Source: Alphaproteobacteria bacterium (GTDB lineage Bacteria > Pseudomonadota > Alphaproteobacteria > ATCC43930 > CGMCC-115725). From it: a stretch of 7,722 bases of DNA. The stretch spans positions 1 through 7,722 of the forward strand of contig JASHTP010000436.1 of assembly GCA_030040495.1 (NCBI GenBank), given 5' to 3'. Of this stretch, positions 1 through 6,224 are shown in pieces. The position numbers and the translations under genes are program-made. The notes under the pieces are model-generated. The model was not told where the DNA came from. It ran no database searches and was given only the letters and a program-made list of their open reading frames with translations. Position 1 is the stretch's first letter. Each line of letters begins with the position of its first letter.

Positions 1-767
1 CCGAAGGAGGCGAGCTCGGCGCGGAGCGATTGGGCGCGCGCCGCAACCGACGGGCACGGCCCTTCGAGCCGCAGCAGGGTCAGCGGCGCGTCGCGGCCGC
101 TGTCGCCCTTGGGCAGATGCGCGGCGCCGCTCACCTCGTGCGGGCTGTTGAGCGCCTGGGTCATGGCGCGCTGCGCCGCGGCGTCGTCGAGGCCGCCGAG
201 CAGCAGGCTGCGCTCGGCGCCGGCGCGCGGCAGCACCTTGACGCTGAGCTCGGTCACCGCGACGAGCGTGCCAAAGGAGCCGGCGACGAGCTTCGCTAGG
301 TCGTAGCCGGTGACGTTCTTCACCACCCGCCCGCCGGCCTTGAACGCGTCGCCACGGCCGGAGACGCCGCGGAAGCCCAGGACATGATCGCGCGCCGCGC
401 CCGCCTTGATGCGCCGCGGGCCCGAGAGGTTGCAGAGGATCGCGCCGCCCAGCGTGCCGGCGGCGCGCTGGCCGAACAACGCGCGCCAGTCGGGCGGCTC
501 GAAGGCGAGCATCTGGCCGCGCTCGGCGAGCGCCGCCTCGATCTCGCCCATCGGCGTCGCCGCGCCGGCGGTGAGCACCAGCTCCTCGGGCTCGTAGGCG
601 CGGATGCCGGCGAAGGCGGAGAGATCGACCAGGTGCGGCGTCTGCAACGGCCGGCCGAGGCCGCGCTTGCTGCCGCCGGCGACGAGCTCCAGCGCCTCCT
701 CCTGCGCCACCGAAGCGGCGACGATGTCGACCAGCGCGCGCTCGTCCTGGGGCCGGAAGCGCGTCAT
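1..767 (-). CDS. glcE: Glycolate oxidase FAD-binding subunit GlcE (partial, C-terminus beyond left edge)
   Basis: This is the second FAD-binding subunit of the GlcDEF glycolate oxidase, which oxidises glycolate to glyoxylate at the membrane. The reverse strand reads 255 codons without a stop from the ATG at 767-765 (MTRFRPQDERALVDIV...). The N-terminal FAD-binding region shows VAGGSKRGLG (residues 29-38), AAGTLGGAILCN (102-113), then GGRVVKNVTGYDLAKLVAGSFGTL (from about 145), which is the GlcE signature. E. coli GlcE has about 350 residues, so about a quarter is missing. The start lies one base after the glcD stop (TGA-g-ATG) with no clear Shine-Dalgarno of its own, so translation is probably coupled to glcD. 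glcF, the iron-sulfur subunit, would be expected next, outside the window. Family assignment is firm; substrate is inferred from GlcD. Confidence 0.92.
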   Translation of the reverse strand, partial: MTRFRPQDERALVDIVAASVAQEEALELVAGGSKRGLGRPLQTPHLVDLSAFAGIRAYEPEELVLTAGAATPMGEIEAALAERGQMLAFEPPDWRALFGQRAAGTLGGAILCNLSGPRRIKAGAARDHVLGFRGVSGRGDAFKAGGRVVKNVTGYDLAKLVAGSFGTLVAVTELSVKVLPRAGAERSLLLGGLDDAAAQRAMTQALNSPHEVSGAAHLPKGDSGRDAPLTLLRLEGPCPSVAARAQSLRAELASF

Positions 768-768
768 C

Positions 769-2256
769 TCAGAAGCGCGGGATGTCGGGGAAGGCGATCG
801 CGCCGCGATGGATGTGCATGCGGCCGAGCTCGGCGCAGCGGTGGAGCTGCGGGAAGACCTTTCCAGGGTTGAGCAGCCCGTCGGGGTCGAAGGCGCATTT
901 GAGGCGCTGCTGCTGGTTCAGGTCGGTCTCGTCGAACATCGTCGGCATCAGGTCGCGCTTCTCGACGCCGACGCCGTGCTCGCCGGTGAGCACGCCGCCG
1001 ACCTCGACGCAGAAGCACAGGATATCGGCGCCGAACGCCTCGGCGCGCTCGAGCTCGCCGGGATTGTTGGCGTCGTACAGGATGAGCGGATGGAGATTGC
1101 CGTCGCCGGCATGGAAGACGTTGGCGACGCGCAGCCCGTGCTTCTTGGAGAACTCGCGCATGCGCGCCAGCACCTCGGGAAGACGCTTCCTCGGGATGGT
1201 GGGGTCGACGCAGTAATAGTCGGGCGAGATGCGGCCGACGGCGGGGAAGGCCGCCTTGCGCCCGGCCCAGAAGGCGAGCCGCTCCTCCTCGCTGTTGGAG
1301 ATGCGCAGCGACACCGCGCCTTCCGCCCGCGCGATGCGCTCGACCTCGCCGATGAGATGGTCGACCTCGGCCGGCGGCCCGTCGAGCTCGACGATGAGCA
1401 GCGCCTCGACATCGAGCGGATAGCCCACATGGACGAAATCCTCGGCGGCGTGGATCGCGGGCTTGTCCATCATCTCCATGCCGCCGGGGATGATGCCGGC
1501 GGCGATGATCGCGGCGACGCAGCTCCCGGCGGTCTCGTTGCTGGGAAAGCCCATGAGCAGCGCCCGCGCGGTGGTCGGCTTCCTCAGGATGCGCACGGTC
1601 ACCTCGGTGACGATGCCGAGCAGCCCCTCCGATCCCGTCATCACGCCCAAGAGGTCGTAGCCCCCGGCGTCGAGATGCTTGCCGCCGAGCCGCACCACCT
1701 CGCCGTTCATCAGCACCATCTCGATGCCGAGCACGTTGTTGGCGGTGAGGCCGTATTTGAGGCAATGCACGCCGCCGGAATTCTCGGCGACGTTGCCGCC
1801 GATGGTGCAGGCGATCTGGCTCGACGGGTCGGGCGCGTAGAAGAAGCCGGCCTGCTGCACGGCGAGCGAGATGGCGAGATTGGTGACGCCGGGCTGGACC
1901 ACGACGCAGCGGTTCGCGTAGTCGATCTCGAGCAGCCGGTTGAACTTGCCGAGACCGAGGATGATGCCGTCGGCCAAGGGCAGCGCGCCGCCCGAGAGCG
2001 ACGTGCCGGCGCCGCGCGGCACCACCTTGACGCCCTGCGCGTGGCAGTAGGCGAGCACGCGCGCCACCTGATCGGTGGTCTCGGGCAGCACGGTCAGCAA
2101 GGGCGGCTGGCGATAGGCGGTGAGCCCGTCGCTCTCATAGGCGCGGCGCTCCTCCTCGGCGAGGATGACGCCCTCGCCCGGCACGATCGCGCGCAGCGCC
2201 GCGGCGATCGCCTCGCGGCGGCCGATCGCCGCGGCATCGGGGGTCGGCATGCGCAT
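769..2256 (-). CDS. glcD: Glycolate oxidase catalytic subunit GlcD
   Basis: This 495-residue FAD-linked oxidase is the catalytic subunit of glycolate oxidase and feeds photorespiratory or environmental glycolate into glyoxylate metabolism. E. coli GlcD has 499 residues and, from memory, matches it almost throughout. The PCMH-type FAD-binding domain shows PRGAGTSLSGGALP (80-93) and a conserved block at about 141-171 containing APDPSSQIAC and GGNVAENSGG. The C-terminal FAD-oxidase domain carries FHAGDGNLHP (381-390) and GEHGVG (425-430) and ends AFPDIPRF, much like E. coli PFPELERF. A strong Shine-Dalgarno, GGAGGAG, stands 7 bases before the chosen ATG; a second ATG at codon 3 is less well placed. 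glcE follows after one base, so the two form an operon. A related D-lactate dehydrogenase is possible in principle, but the close GlcD match and the GlcE partner argue for glycolate. Confidence 0.96.
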   Translation of the reverse strand: MRMPTPDAAAIGRREAIAAALRAIVPGEGVILAEEERRAYESDGLTAYRQPPLLTVLPETTDQVARVLAYCHAQGVKVVPRGAGTSLSGGALPLADGIILGLGKFNRLLEIDYANRCVVVQPGVTNLAISLAVQQAGFFYAPDPSSQIACTIGGNVAENSGGVHCLKYGLTANNVLGIEMVLMNGEVVRLGGKHLDAGGYDLLGVMTGSEGLLGIVTEVTVRILRKPTTARALLMGFPSNETAGSCVAAIIAAGIIPGGMEMMDKPAIHAAEDFVHVGYPLDVEALLIVELDGPPAEVDHLIGEVERIARAEGAVSLRISNSEEERLAFWAGRKAAFPAVGRISPDYYCVDPTIPRKRLPEVLARMREFSKKHGLRVANVFHAGDGNLHPLILYDANNPGELERAEAFGADILCFCVEVGGVLTGEHGVGVEKRDLMPTMFDETDLNQQQRLKCAFDPDGLLNPGKVFPQLHRCAELGRMHIHRGAIAFPDIPRF

Positions 2257-2281
2257 GGCGGAGCTCCTCCCACGCCCCGCT

Positions 2282-2300
2282 TCCCCGGTTCGGCCGGGGA
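2282..2300. repeat. Small hairpin in the glcD leader
   Basis: TCCCCGG (2282-2288) and CCGGGGA (2294-2300) form a perfect 7-bp stem with a 5-base loop. It lies between the candidate glcDE promoter and the glcD Shine-Dalgarno, so it would be in the leader RNA. No T-tract follows on either strand, so it is not a normal intrinsic terminator. It may be a leader structure or the core of a small dispersed palindrome. Confidence 0.4.
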
Positions 2301-2316
2301 GAGGGCTTCACGGGCT

Positions 2317-2345
2317 ATTTAGAGACCCGGGCGGCGTTCGGCCAA
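2317..2345 (-). promoter_or_regulatory. Weak candidate promoter for glcDE
   Basis: On the minus strand TTGGCC (2345-2340) is followed after 17 bases by CTAAAT (2322-2317). This is a partial match to a vegetative promoter (4/6 and 3/6). It sits directly after the rpmJ terminator, where a glcDE promoter would be expected, and would give an untranslated leader of about 50 bases. No operator for a GlcC-type regulator could be recognised. The call is tentative. Confidence 0.3.
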
Positions 2346-2346
2346 G

Positions 2347-2373
2347 AAAAAACCGCGCCCCGAAGGGCGCGGT
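2347..2373 (-). terminator. Intrinsic terminator of rpmJ
   Basis: Read on the minus strand, a perfect 9-bp GC-rich stem (ACCGCGCCC / GGGCGCGGT, loop TTCG) is followed at once by a run of six T, counting the last stem base. The stable UUCG-type tetraloop and U-tract are classic for a rho-independent terminator. It lies 29 bases past the rpmJ stop. On the plus strand no T-run follows the stem, so it works for rpmJ only. Confidence 0.92.
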
Positions 2374-2402
2374 CTCGTCGGCAGACGAGAGGGCGGACGC
2401 GC

Positions 2403-2528
2403 TCAGCCCTGCCGGGCCTTGAAGCGCGGATTGGTCTTGTTGATGACGTAGACGCGGCCCTTGCGGCGCACGATGCGGCAGTTCTTGTCGCGCTTCTTCA
2501 ATGACTTCAGCGAGTTGGCGATCTTCAT
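2403..2528 (-). CDS. rpmJ: 50S ribosomal protein L36 (41-residue, zinc-ligand-free type)
   Basis: L36 is a small basic protein of the large ribosomal subunit that binds 23S rRNA. The product is 41 residues, beginning MKIANSLKSLKKRDKNC and ending NKTNPRFKARQG, which fits the alphaproteobacterial L36 almost exactly. Only one cysteine (C17) is present, so the CxxC...C...H zinc ribbon of the classic 37-38 residue L36 is missing; this is the so-called C-minus type, as in E. coli YkgO. GAGGA lies 6 bases before the ATG. The gene is a single-gene transcription unit: TTGACT-N17-TATCTT promoter upstream and a strong intrinsic terminator downstream. It is therefore separate from the spc ribosomal operon. 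Confidence 0.96.
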   Translation of the reverse strand: MKIANSLKSLKKRDKNCRIVRRKGRVYVINKTNPRFKARQG

Positions 2529-2572
2529 GGCAAATCCTCGGGCGCGGCAGGGCCGGAAATCCGGAGGCGCGG

Positions 2573-2601
2573 AAGATAGGGAGGAGCGCGGCGGAAGTCA
2601 A
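2573..2601 (-). promoter_or_regulatory. Vegetative sigma-70-type promoter of rpmJ
   Basis: On the minus strand a -35 box TTGACT (2601-2596; 5/6) and a -10 box TATCTT (2578-2573; 4/6) are separated by exactly 17 bases. Transcription would start near 2566, giving a leader of about 38 bases before the rpmJ ATG. In such GC-rich DNA a match this good is unlikely by chance, and it stands where the rpmJ promoter should be. Confidence 0.8.
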
Positions 2602-2634
2602 CCGGCGGGATGGCTTGCGCCGTCCCCCTCACCC

Positions 2635-2665
2635 CCCTGCCCTTCCCCTTGAGAGGGCGTCAGGG
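2635..2665. repeat. Imperfect hairpin after the methyltransferase gene
   Basis: CCCTGCCCT (2635-2643) can pair with AGGGC and AGGG (2654-2658 and 2662-2665), with a bulge. The surrounding CCCCTCACCCCC...AGGGAGGGGG arrangement resembles dispersed intergenic palindromes of alphaproteobacteria. It begins 17 bases past the stop of the minus-strand methyltransferase gene and may stabilise or end its transcript. There is no proper T-run, so I do not call it a terminator. Confidence 0.4.
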
Positions 2666-2681
2666 AGGGGGCGCCGCGCCG

Positions 2682-3635
2682 CTATTTCCCCTTCCGGATC
2701 GAGGAGAGCGGCGGGCGGGCGTTGCCGGCCAGCGCGTAGAAGCGGTAGGCCTTCACCACCCCGGCATCGAGGGCGATGATGGTCTTCACCCAGCGCTCGG
2801 CCTCGGTGACGATCTGCAGCTTGTGCGGCTTCGGCAGCGCCCTGATGTCGACCGTGTTCACCAGGTTCTCCCAGCCCAGCACGATCTGCAGCTTCAAATC
2901 GTGGGTGATGTCCTCGGTGATGCGGACGTCGAAGCCGAGGCTCTTGAAGCAGTCGGTGTATTGCTGCAGCGTCCAGAGCGAGGCCTTGTAGGGCTGCAGC
3001 GAGGCCCAGAGCGCCAGCTCCGGCCGCTGCGCCCGCGCCGGGTCGACCACGTAATCGGTGAGCAGCAGCTGGCCGCGCTGCTTCAAGCCGAGGATCAGGA
3101 CGCGCATGAAGCGCTCCTTGTCCTGGACCATGTAGGTCGCGCCCCGCGCCAGGATGCAGTCGAAGGCGCCGGTCCGGAGCTCGAAGGTCTCGGGATCGAT
3201 GGCGCTGATCGGCGCGTGGCGCTGCATGCCGGCGGCGACCGACATCTCCATGCCGCGCCGCGCCAGCTCGGGGTCGCGCTCGAGCCCGGTGATATAGGTG
3301 CCGAACGCCTCGGAGATGGCGCGCGCCGGCCCGCCGAGCCCCGCGGCGACGTCGAGCATGCTCATCGCCGGGTTGGCGGCGAAGGGCTTGACCAGGCGCA
3401 GCACATATTCGGCGTTGCCCGGCAGGTGGAAGCCCGGACCCCAGAGCCATTGGCGGACGGTGAGCGGGTCGAGCGGCGACACCGGCGGGCCGGGGGCGTG
3501 GGCGGCGGCGTCGAGCTGGGGCTCGGCGGACAGGGCAGATTCGCCCGCTTCTCCCCGCAGGCGGGCAATGATCCTGGCAAAGAGCGACGGCCGGCCGGCA
3601 GCGAGGTCCGTGCTGTCGTCTCGATCGGCCATCAT
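2682..3635 (-). CDS. SAM-dependent methyltransferase of unknown substrate
   Basis: A 317-residue protein with a class I (Rossmann-fold) methyltransferase domain. Motif I is MLDVAAGLGGPARAI (about 93-107), with D95, G99, G101 and G102. ITGLERD (115-121) supplies acidic E119 at the end of strand 2, expected to hold the ribose of S-adenosylmethionine. GAFDCILARG (156-165) is the motif at strand 4, and GQLLLTDYVVDPA (188-200) fits strand 5. The glycine-rich loop reads DVAAG rather than the common D-x-G-C-G. An N-terminal extension of about 55 residues, rich in Ala, Pro and Arg, precedes WGPGFHLPGN. AGGGGG abuts two tandem ATGs; the second (3632) has better spacing. The substrate cannot be told from sequence; the closest look is to small-molecule or lipid-headgroup N-methyltransferases, which is inference. 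The gene lies 84 bp after alaC and may be cotranscribed with it. Confidence 0.85.
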   Translation of the reverse strand: MMADRDDSTDLAAGRPSLFARIIARLRGEAGESALSAEPQLDAAAHAPGPPVSPLDPLTVRQWLWGPGFHLPGNAEYVLRLVKPFAANPAMSMLDVAAGLGGPARAISEAFGTYITGLERDPELARRGMEMSVAAGMQRHAPISAIDPETFELRTGAFDCILARGATYMVQDKERFMRVLILGLKQRGQLLLTDYVVDPARAQRPELALWASLQPYKASLWTLQQYTDCFKSLGFDVRITEDITHDLKLQIVLGWENLVNTVDIRALPKPHKLQIVTEAERWVKTIIALDAGVVKAYRFYALAGNARPPLSSIRKGK

Positions 3636-3719
3636 CCCCCTGGGGTCAGTGCGCCGGGCCTCGCCGGCGCGCCTAGCCGGTAAGAGTCGCGCAGGCCGGC
3701 GAGTCGGGTCAAGCCCCGG

Positions 3720-4958
3720 CTATTCCGCGGCAGGAGCTGCCACGGCGCGTTCGCGCGGCTTCGCGCCGGGCGAGCGGCCGCTCAGGAACTGCTTGATGTT
3801 GCGCGTCGCCTGGCGCAGCCGCTGGCGGTTCTCGACCAGCGCGATGCGGACGAAGCCCTCGCCATGCTCGCCGAAGCCCACGCCCGGCGAGACCGCGACA
3901 TTGGCCTCCTCGAGCAGCAGCTTGGAGAAGGCGAGGCTGCCCATCTCGCGGAAACGCTCCGGCAGCGGCGCCCAGGCGAACATGGTGGCGGGCGGCGGCG
4001 GCACCTCCCAGCCGGCCTGGCGCAGCCCTTCGATCAGCACGTCGCGCCGCGCCTTGTAGCGTTCGCGGATCTCGGCGATGCAGTCCTGCGGCCCGTTGAG
4101 CGCGGCGGTGGCCGCCACCTGGATCGGCGTGAAGGCGCCGTAATCGAGATAGGACTTGACCCGCGCCAGCGCCGCGATGAGGCGCTTGTTGCCGACGGCG
4201 AAGCCGATGCGCCAGCCGGCCATGTTGTAGGTCTTGCTGAGCGAGGAGAATTCGACGGCGATGTCGCGCGCGCCCGGCACCTGCAGCACCGAGGGCGGCG
4301 GCACGCCGTCGAAATAGATCTCGGCATAGGCCACGTCGGAGAGCAGGAAGATGTTGTGATGGCGGCAGAAATCGACGATCTCGGCGTAGAAGTCGAGATC
4401 GACCACCTGGGCGGTGGGATTGGCCGGGAAGTTGAGCAGCAGCGCGGTCGGCGGCGGCACGCTGTGCGTCACCGCCTTCTTGAGCTCGCGCAGGAAGTCG
4501 ACCCCCGGCCCCACCGGCACGTGGCGCAGCGACGCGCCGGCCATGATGAAGCCGAAGGCGTGGATGGGATAGCAGGGGTTCGGCACCAGCACGATGTCGC
4601 CGGGCGCGGTGATCGCCTGCGCCAAATTGGCGAGCCCCTCTTTGGAGCCGAGCGTGGTGATGATCTCGCTCTCGGGATCGAGGATCACGTCGAAGCGGCG
4701 GGCGTAATAGGCGGCATAGGCGCGCCTCAGCCCGGCGATGCCGCGCGACACCGAGTAGCCGTGGCTCCGCGGGTTCTGCACCGCCTCGATCAGCTTCTTG
4801 ACGATGTGCTCGGGCGTCGCCCCGTCCGGGTTGCCCATGCCGAGATCGATGACGTCGCGACCCGCCGCGCGCGCGCGCGCCTTCAAGGCGTTGACCTCGG
4901 CGAAGACGTAGGGCGGCAGCCTCTTGATGCGGTAGAACTCTTCCTGCATGGTGACCAT
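3720..4958 (-). CDS. alaC: Glutamate-pyruvate aminotransferase AlaC-like (often annotated LL-diaminopimelate aminotransferase)
   Basis: A fold-type I PLP-dependent aminotransferase of 412 residues, the same length as E. coli AlaC. AlaC makes alanine from pyruvate and glutamate. Alignment from memory to E. coli AlaC is near continuous: RLPPYVF (13-19), DLGMGNPDGATPEHIV (38-53), HGYSVSRGI (67-74), TLGSKEGLANL (102-112), VPNPCYPIHAFG (125-136). Catalytic residues visible: N180 (FPANPTA), D208 and Y211 (SDVAYAE), Schiff-base lysine K242 (SLSKTYNMAGWRIGF), R250, and R371 (FVRIALVENR) for the substrate carboxylate. The start is uncertain: ATG at 4958 or 4949, neither with a clear Shine-Dalgarno. 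The last 20 or so residues are a basic and alanine-rich tail. In many relatives the gene precedes homoserine dehydrogenase; here a methyltransferase follows. The main alternative is another transaminase specificity within the same family. Confidence 0.9.
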   Translation of the reverse strand: MVTMQEEFYRIKRLPPYVFAEVNALKARARAAGRDVIDLGMGNPDGATPEHIVKKLIEAVQNPRSHGYSVSRGIAGLRRAYAAYYARRFDVILDPESEIITTLGSKEGLANLAQAITAPGDIVLVPNPCYPIHAFGFIMAGASLRHVPVGPGVDFLRELKKAVTHSVPPPTALLLNFPANPTAQVVDLDFYAEIVDFCRHHNIFLLSDVAYAEIYFDGVPPPSVLQVPGARDIAVEFSSLSKTYNMAGWRIGFAVGNKRLIAALARVKSYLDYGAFTPIQVAATAALNGPQDCIAEIRERYKARRDVLIEGLRQAGWEVPPPPATMFAWAPLPERFREMGSLAFSKLLLEEANVAVSPGVGFGEHGEGFVRIALVENRQRLRQATRNIKQFLSGRSPGAKPRERAVAAPAAE

Positions 4959-4988
4959 CGAACCATCGAGCGGGATGCGCGGCGGGGC

Positions 4989-5017
4989 ATTCTAAGCCTT
5001 CGCGCCGCAAGATTCGA
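4989..5017 (-). promoter_or_regulatory. Weak candidate promoter for alaC
   Basis: On the minus strand TCGAAT (5017-5012) and TAGAAT (4994-4989) are separated by 17 bases. The -10 box is good (5/6) and the -35 box poor (3/6). It lies about 30 bases before the alaC ATG, inside the 121-bp divergent gap shared with the OsmC gene. No convincing plus-strand promoter was found in this gap. Confidence 0.3.
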
Positions 5018-5079
5018 GAGGCAAGAAACGCTGCGGCATCCGCCCGCTCGTCCCGGAAGTTAAAGGGGGGAGGAAGGAC

Positions 5080-5595
5080 ATGAAGGCGGAGGCGCTGCGC
5101 GCGCTGCAGGCGCCGTTCAAGGCGCTCTATCGCGAGGCGCCGGAGAAGGCGATCATCACCTTGCGGGCCAAAGGCGAGCTCGGCGCCGAAGGCGTCACCT
5201 GCCGGCTCGAGACCGGCCGCGCCATGGCCGAGGCCGGGCTCCATCCCGCCGCCGGTGGCGACGGCATCGCCCTCTGCTCCGGCGACATGCTGCTCGAGGC
5301 GCTGGTCGCCTGCGCCGGCGTGACGATGAAGGCGGTGGCGACGGCGCTCGAAGTGCCGTTGCACGGCGGCACGGTCCGCGCCGAAGGCGAGCTCGATGTC
5401 CGCGGCACCCTTGGCGTCGACCGGAACGCGCCGGTGGGCTTCCGCGCCATCCGCCTGCGCTTCGAACTCGACAGCGACGCGACGGCGGAGCAGCTCGATA
5501 CCCTGATGAGGCTCACCGAGCGCTACTGCGTCGTCTTCCAGACGCTCAACCGGCGCCCCGAGCTCAGCGTGGCGCACGCCGTCGCCGGCGGCTGA
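5080..5595 (+). CDS. OsmC family protein (probable thiol-dependent peroxidase)
   Basis: A 171-residue OsmC/Ohr-superfamily protein. Members reduce organic hydroperoxides in the cytoplasm with a pair of cysteines. The two family cysteines are present: C78 in the helix SGDMLLEALVACAGVTMKAVA (67-87) and C150 in ERYCVVFQTL (147-156). The N-terminal strands (AIITLRAKGELGAEGVTCRL) and the strand LDVRGTLGVDRNAPVGFRAIRLRFEL (106-130) fit the fold. Length is somewhat above the usual 135-145, because of about 25 extra N-terminal residues. A strong Shine-Dalgarno (GGAGGAAGG) lies just before the ATG. It appears monocistronic and divergent from alaC. It resembles the general OsmC-like branch more than Ohr or OsmC proper, so substrate is open. 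Three further cysteines (C41, C66 and others) are not conserved family positions as far as I can tell. Confidence 0.88.
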   Translation: MKAEALRALQAPFKALYREAPEKAIITLRAKGELGAEGVTCRLETGRAMAEAGLHPAAGGDGIALCSGDMLLEALVACAGVTMKAVATALEVPLHGGTVRAEGELDVRGTLGVDRNAPVGFRAIRLRFELDSDATAEQLDTLMRLTERYCVVFQTLNRRPELSVAHAVAGG

Positions 5596-5643
5596 GCGGC
5601 GCGACGGCAGGACCAAGAGGTCCCGCGGCCGCTCCTCACCGGA

Positions 5644-5741
5644 CGTCATTGCCGGGCCGGCCCCAGGCCGGTCCCGGGTATCCGCGGCATCGCCTCAGGG
5701 ATCGCAGGACATGGATCGCCGGGACGAGCCCGGCGATGACG
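5644..5741. repeat. REP-like palindromic element
   Basis: The ends are inverted: CGTCATTGCCGGG (5644-5656) against CCCGGCGATGACG (5729-5741), with one mismatch in 13. Each half is itself a hairpin. The right half has a perfect 9-bp stem, ATCGCCGGG / CCCGGCGAT (5715-5723 / 5729-5737), loop ACGAG. The left half has CCGGCC-CCA-GGCCGG, extended by CGGG/CCCG. The terminal GTCATTGCCGGG and CCCGGCGATGAC motifs are of the kind dispersed between genes in many alphaproteobacteria. Copy number in this genome cannot be seen here. With no T-run on the plus strand it is not a standard terminator for the OsmC gene, though it could stabilise that transcript's 3' end. Confidence 0.65.
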
Positions 5742-5742
5742 G

Positions 5743-5767
5743 CGGGGGCGGAACGGCGCCGCCCCCG
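5743..5767. repeat. Perfect GC-only hairpin
   Basis: CGGGGGCGG (5743-5751) and CCGCCCCCG (5759-5767) form a perfect 9-bp stem with a 7-base loop. It begins one base after the REP-like element ends. No T-tract follows on either strand. It may be part of the same compound repeat, or a barrier between the OsmC gene and the next gene. Confidence 0.5.
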
Positions 5768-5885
5768 GGCGGCGCAGTCTAGGCTTGTGCTTTGAACGGG
5801 GATGGCGTGTTGCGATGCGGCATAAGATAAACACGAAGCTCATCGGCCGGCAGCAGGCGACCCGGCCGTTGCGTGGAGGTGCCCC

Positions 5886-6140
5886 ATGCAGGACCGGCCA
5901 TCGACGCTCCGCGACATCGCGGCAGGCCTCCTGGTGCTGGCATCGCTGGCACTTCCCTTCGTCCCGCTGCCCGGCGACCGGGCCGCGCGGATGAAGGTGG
6001 ATTTCCGCACCGAGACCGGCGCCAAGCCGCAGCTGCTCTCAACCGAGACCTCGCACAGCGTCTGCACGGTGATGGCGGCGGCGCTCGCTTACGAGAACCC
6101 GCAGACCGGCGCCTTCACCCGGGTGAAGTGCCAGGACTGA
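5886..6140 (+). CDS. Small hypothetical protein with N-terminal membrane segment or signal peptide
   Basis: I do not recognise this 84-residue protein. A GGAGG Shine-Dalgarno stands 7 bases before the ATG, which supports it over the overlapping longer reading frame. Residues 11-27 (IAAGLLVLASLALPFVP) are hydrophobic after a short charged N-terminus (R4, R9, D10), so it is either anchored with its C-terminus in the periplasm or exported; no clear signal-peptidase site or lipobox is seen. The remaining 55 residues are polar, with two cysteines, C60 (SHSVCTVM) and C82 (VKCQD at the very end), which could form a disulfide outside the cytoplasm. It lies 99 bp before queC, separated by a hairpin region, so membership of the que operon is uncertain and no role in that pathway is implied. 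Confidence 0.65.
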   Translation: MQDRPSTLRDIAAGLLVLASLALPFVPLPGDRAARMKVDFRTETGAKPQLLSTETSHSVCTVMAAALAYENPQTGAFTRVKCQD

Positions 6141-6159
6141 CGCAGCTTCGGCCGGCGCG

Positions 6160-6190
6160 TTCCACTCCGCCCGTCGCGGCGGAGAAGGAA
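6160..6190 (+). promoter_or_regulatory. Hairpin A in the queC leader
   Basis: CTCCGCC (6165-6171) pairs perfectly with GGCGGAG (6178-6184) around a 6-base loop. TTCC (6160-6163) can extend the stem with GGAA (6187-6190) across a small internal loop. The right arm contains the GGAG that would serve as Shine-Dalgarno for the leader ORF at 6190. There is no U-tract, so it is not a typical terminator for the gene at 5886. Confidence 0.45.
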
Positions 6191-6224
6191 TGGCCCATGC
6201 CCTTGAGAGCAAGCCCCGCCATTC
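6188..6224 (+). promoter_or_regulatory. Hairpin B in the queC leader, exclusive with hairpin A extension
   Basis: GAATGGC (6188-6194) and GCCATTC (6218-6224) are a perfect 7-bp inverted repeat with 23 bases between. Inside it CTTG (6202-6205) and CAAG (6210-6213) form a second short stem around AGAG. The outer stem would bury the ATG of the leader ORF (6190-6192). It shares bases 6188-6190 with the outer stem of hairpin A, so the full forms of both cannot exist together. No known preQ1 riboswitch class could be fitted. Confidence 0.4.

Larger units (their letters stand above)
5596..5885. other. Non-coding intergenic stretch with several palindromes
   Basis: No believable gene is seen in this 290-bp gap. 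It starts with a short hairpin (GGACC-AAGA-GGTCC, 5610-5623) 14 bases after the OsmC stop, then holds a 98-bp repeat-like palindrome and a second perfect hairpin (both listed separately). The last 100 bases, from about 5780, are less GC-rich, contain TTGAAC and CATAAGATAAAC, and are the likely promoter zone for the small gene at 5886. No box pair with acceptable spacing could be assigned. Confidence 0.6.

Noticed and set aside
604..2322. A 572-codon open frame on the plus strand opposite glcD
   Set aside because: It is antisense to a clear GlcD and has the Ala/Arg/Asp/Gly/His-rich, motif-free composition of a shadow frame in GC-rich DNA.
2610..3683. A 357-codon plus-strand frame opposite the methyltransferase
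   Set aside because: The minus-strand frame holds a recognisable SAM-binding domain; the plus frame has only GC-driven composition and starts inside an intergenic hairpin.
3636..3719. A promoter for the methyltransferase gene
   Set aside because: A good -35 box (TTGACC) occurs on the minus strand just after alaC, but the sequence 17 bases on (CGACTC) is not a -10 box, so no promoter was called.
4866..4880. A 15-base alternating CG run
   Set aside because: It encodes the Ala-Arg repeats near residues 26-32 of AlaC and is ordinary in DNA this GC-rich; no structural role is evident.
3864..5063. A 399-codon plus-strand frame opposite alaC
   Set aside because: AlaC is unmistakable on the other strand; this frame shows no family motifs.
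3709..5649. A 646-codon open frame on the minus strand spanning alaC and the OsmC gene
   Set aside because: It runs through AlaC in another frame and antisense to OsmC, both of which have full family motifs; its sequence is arginine- and alanine-rich without domains.
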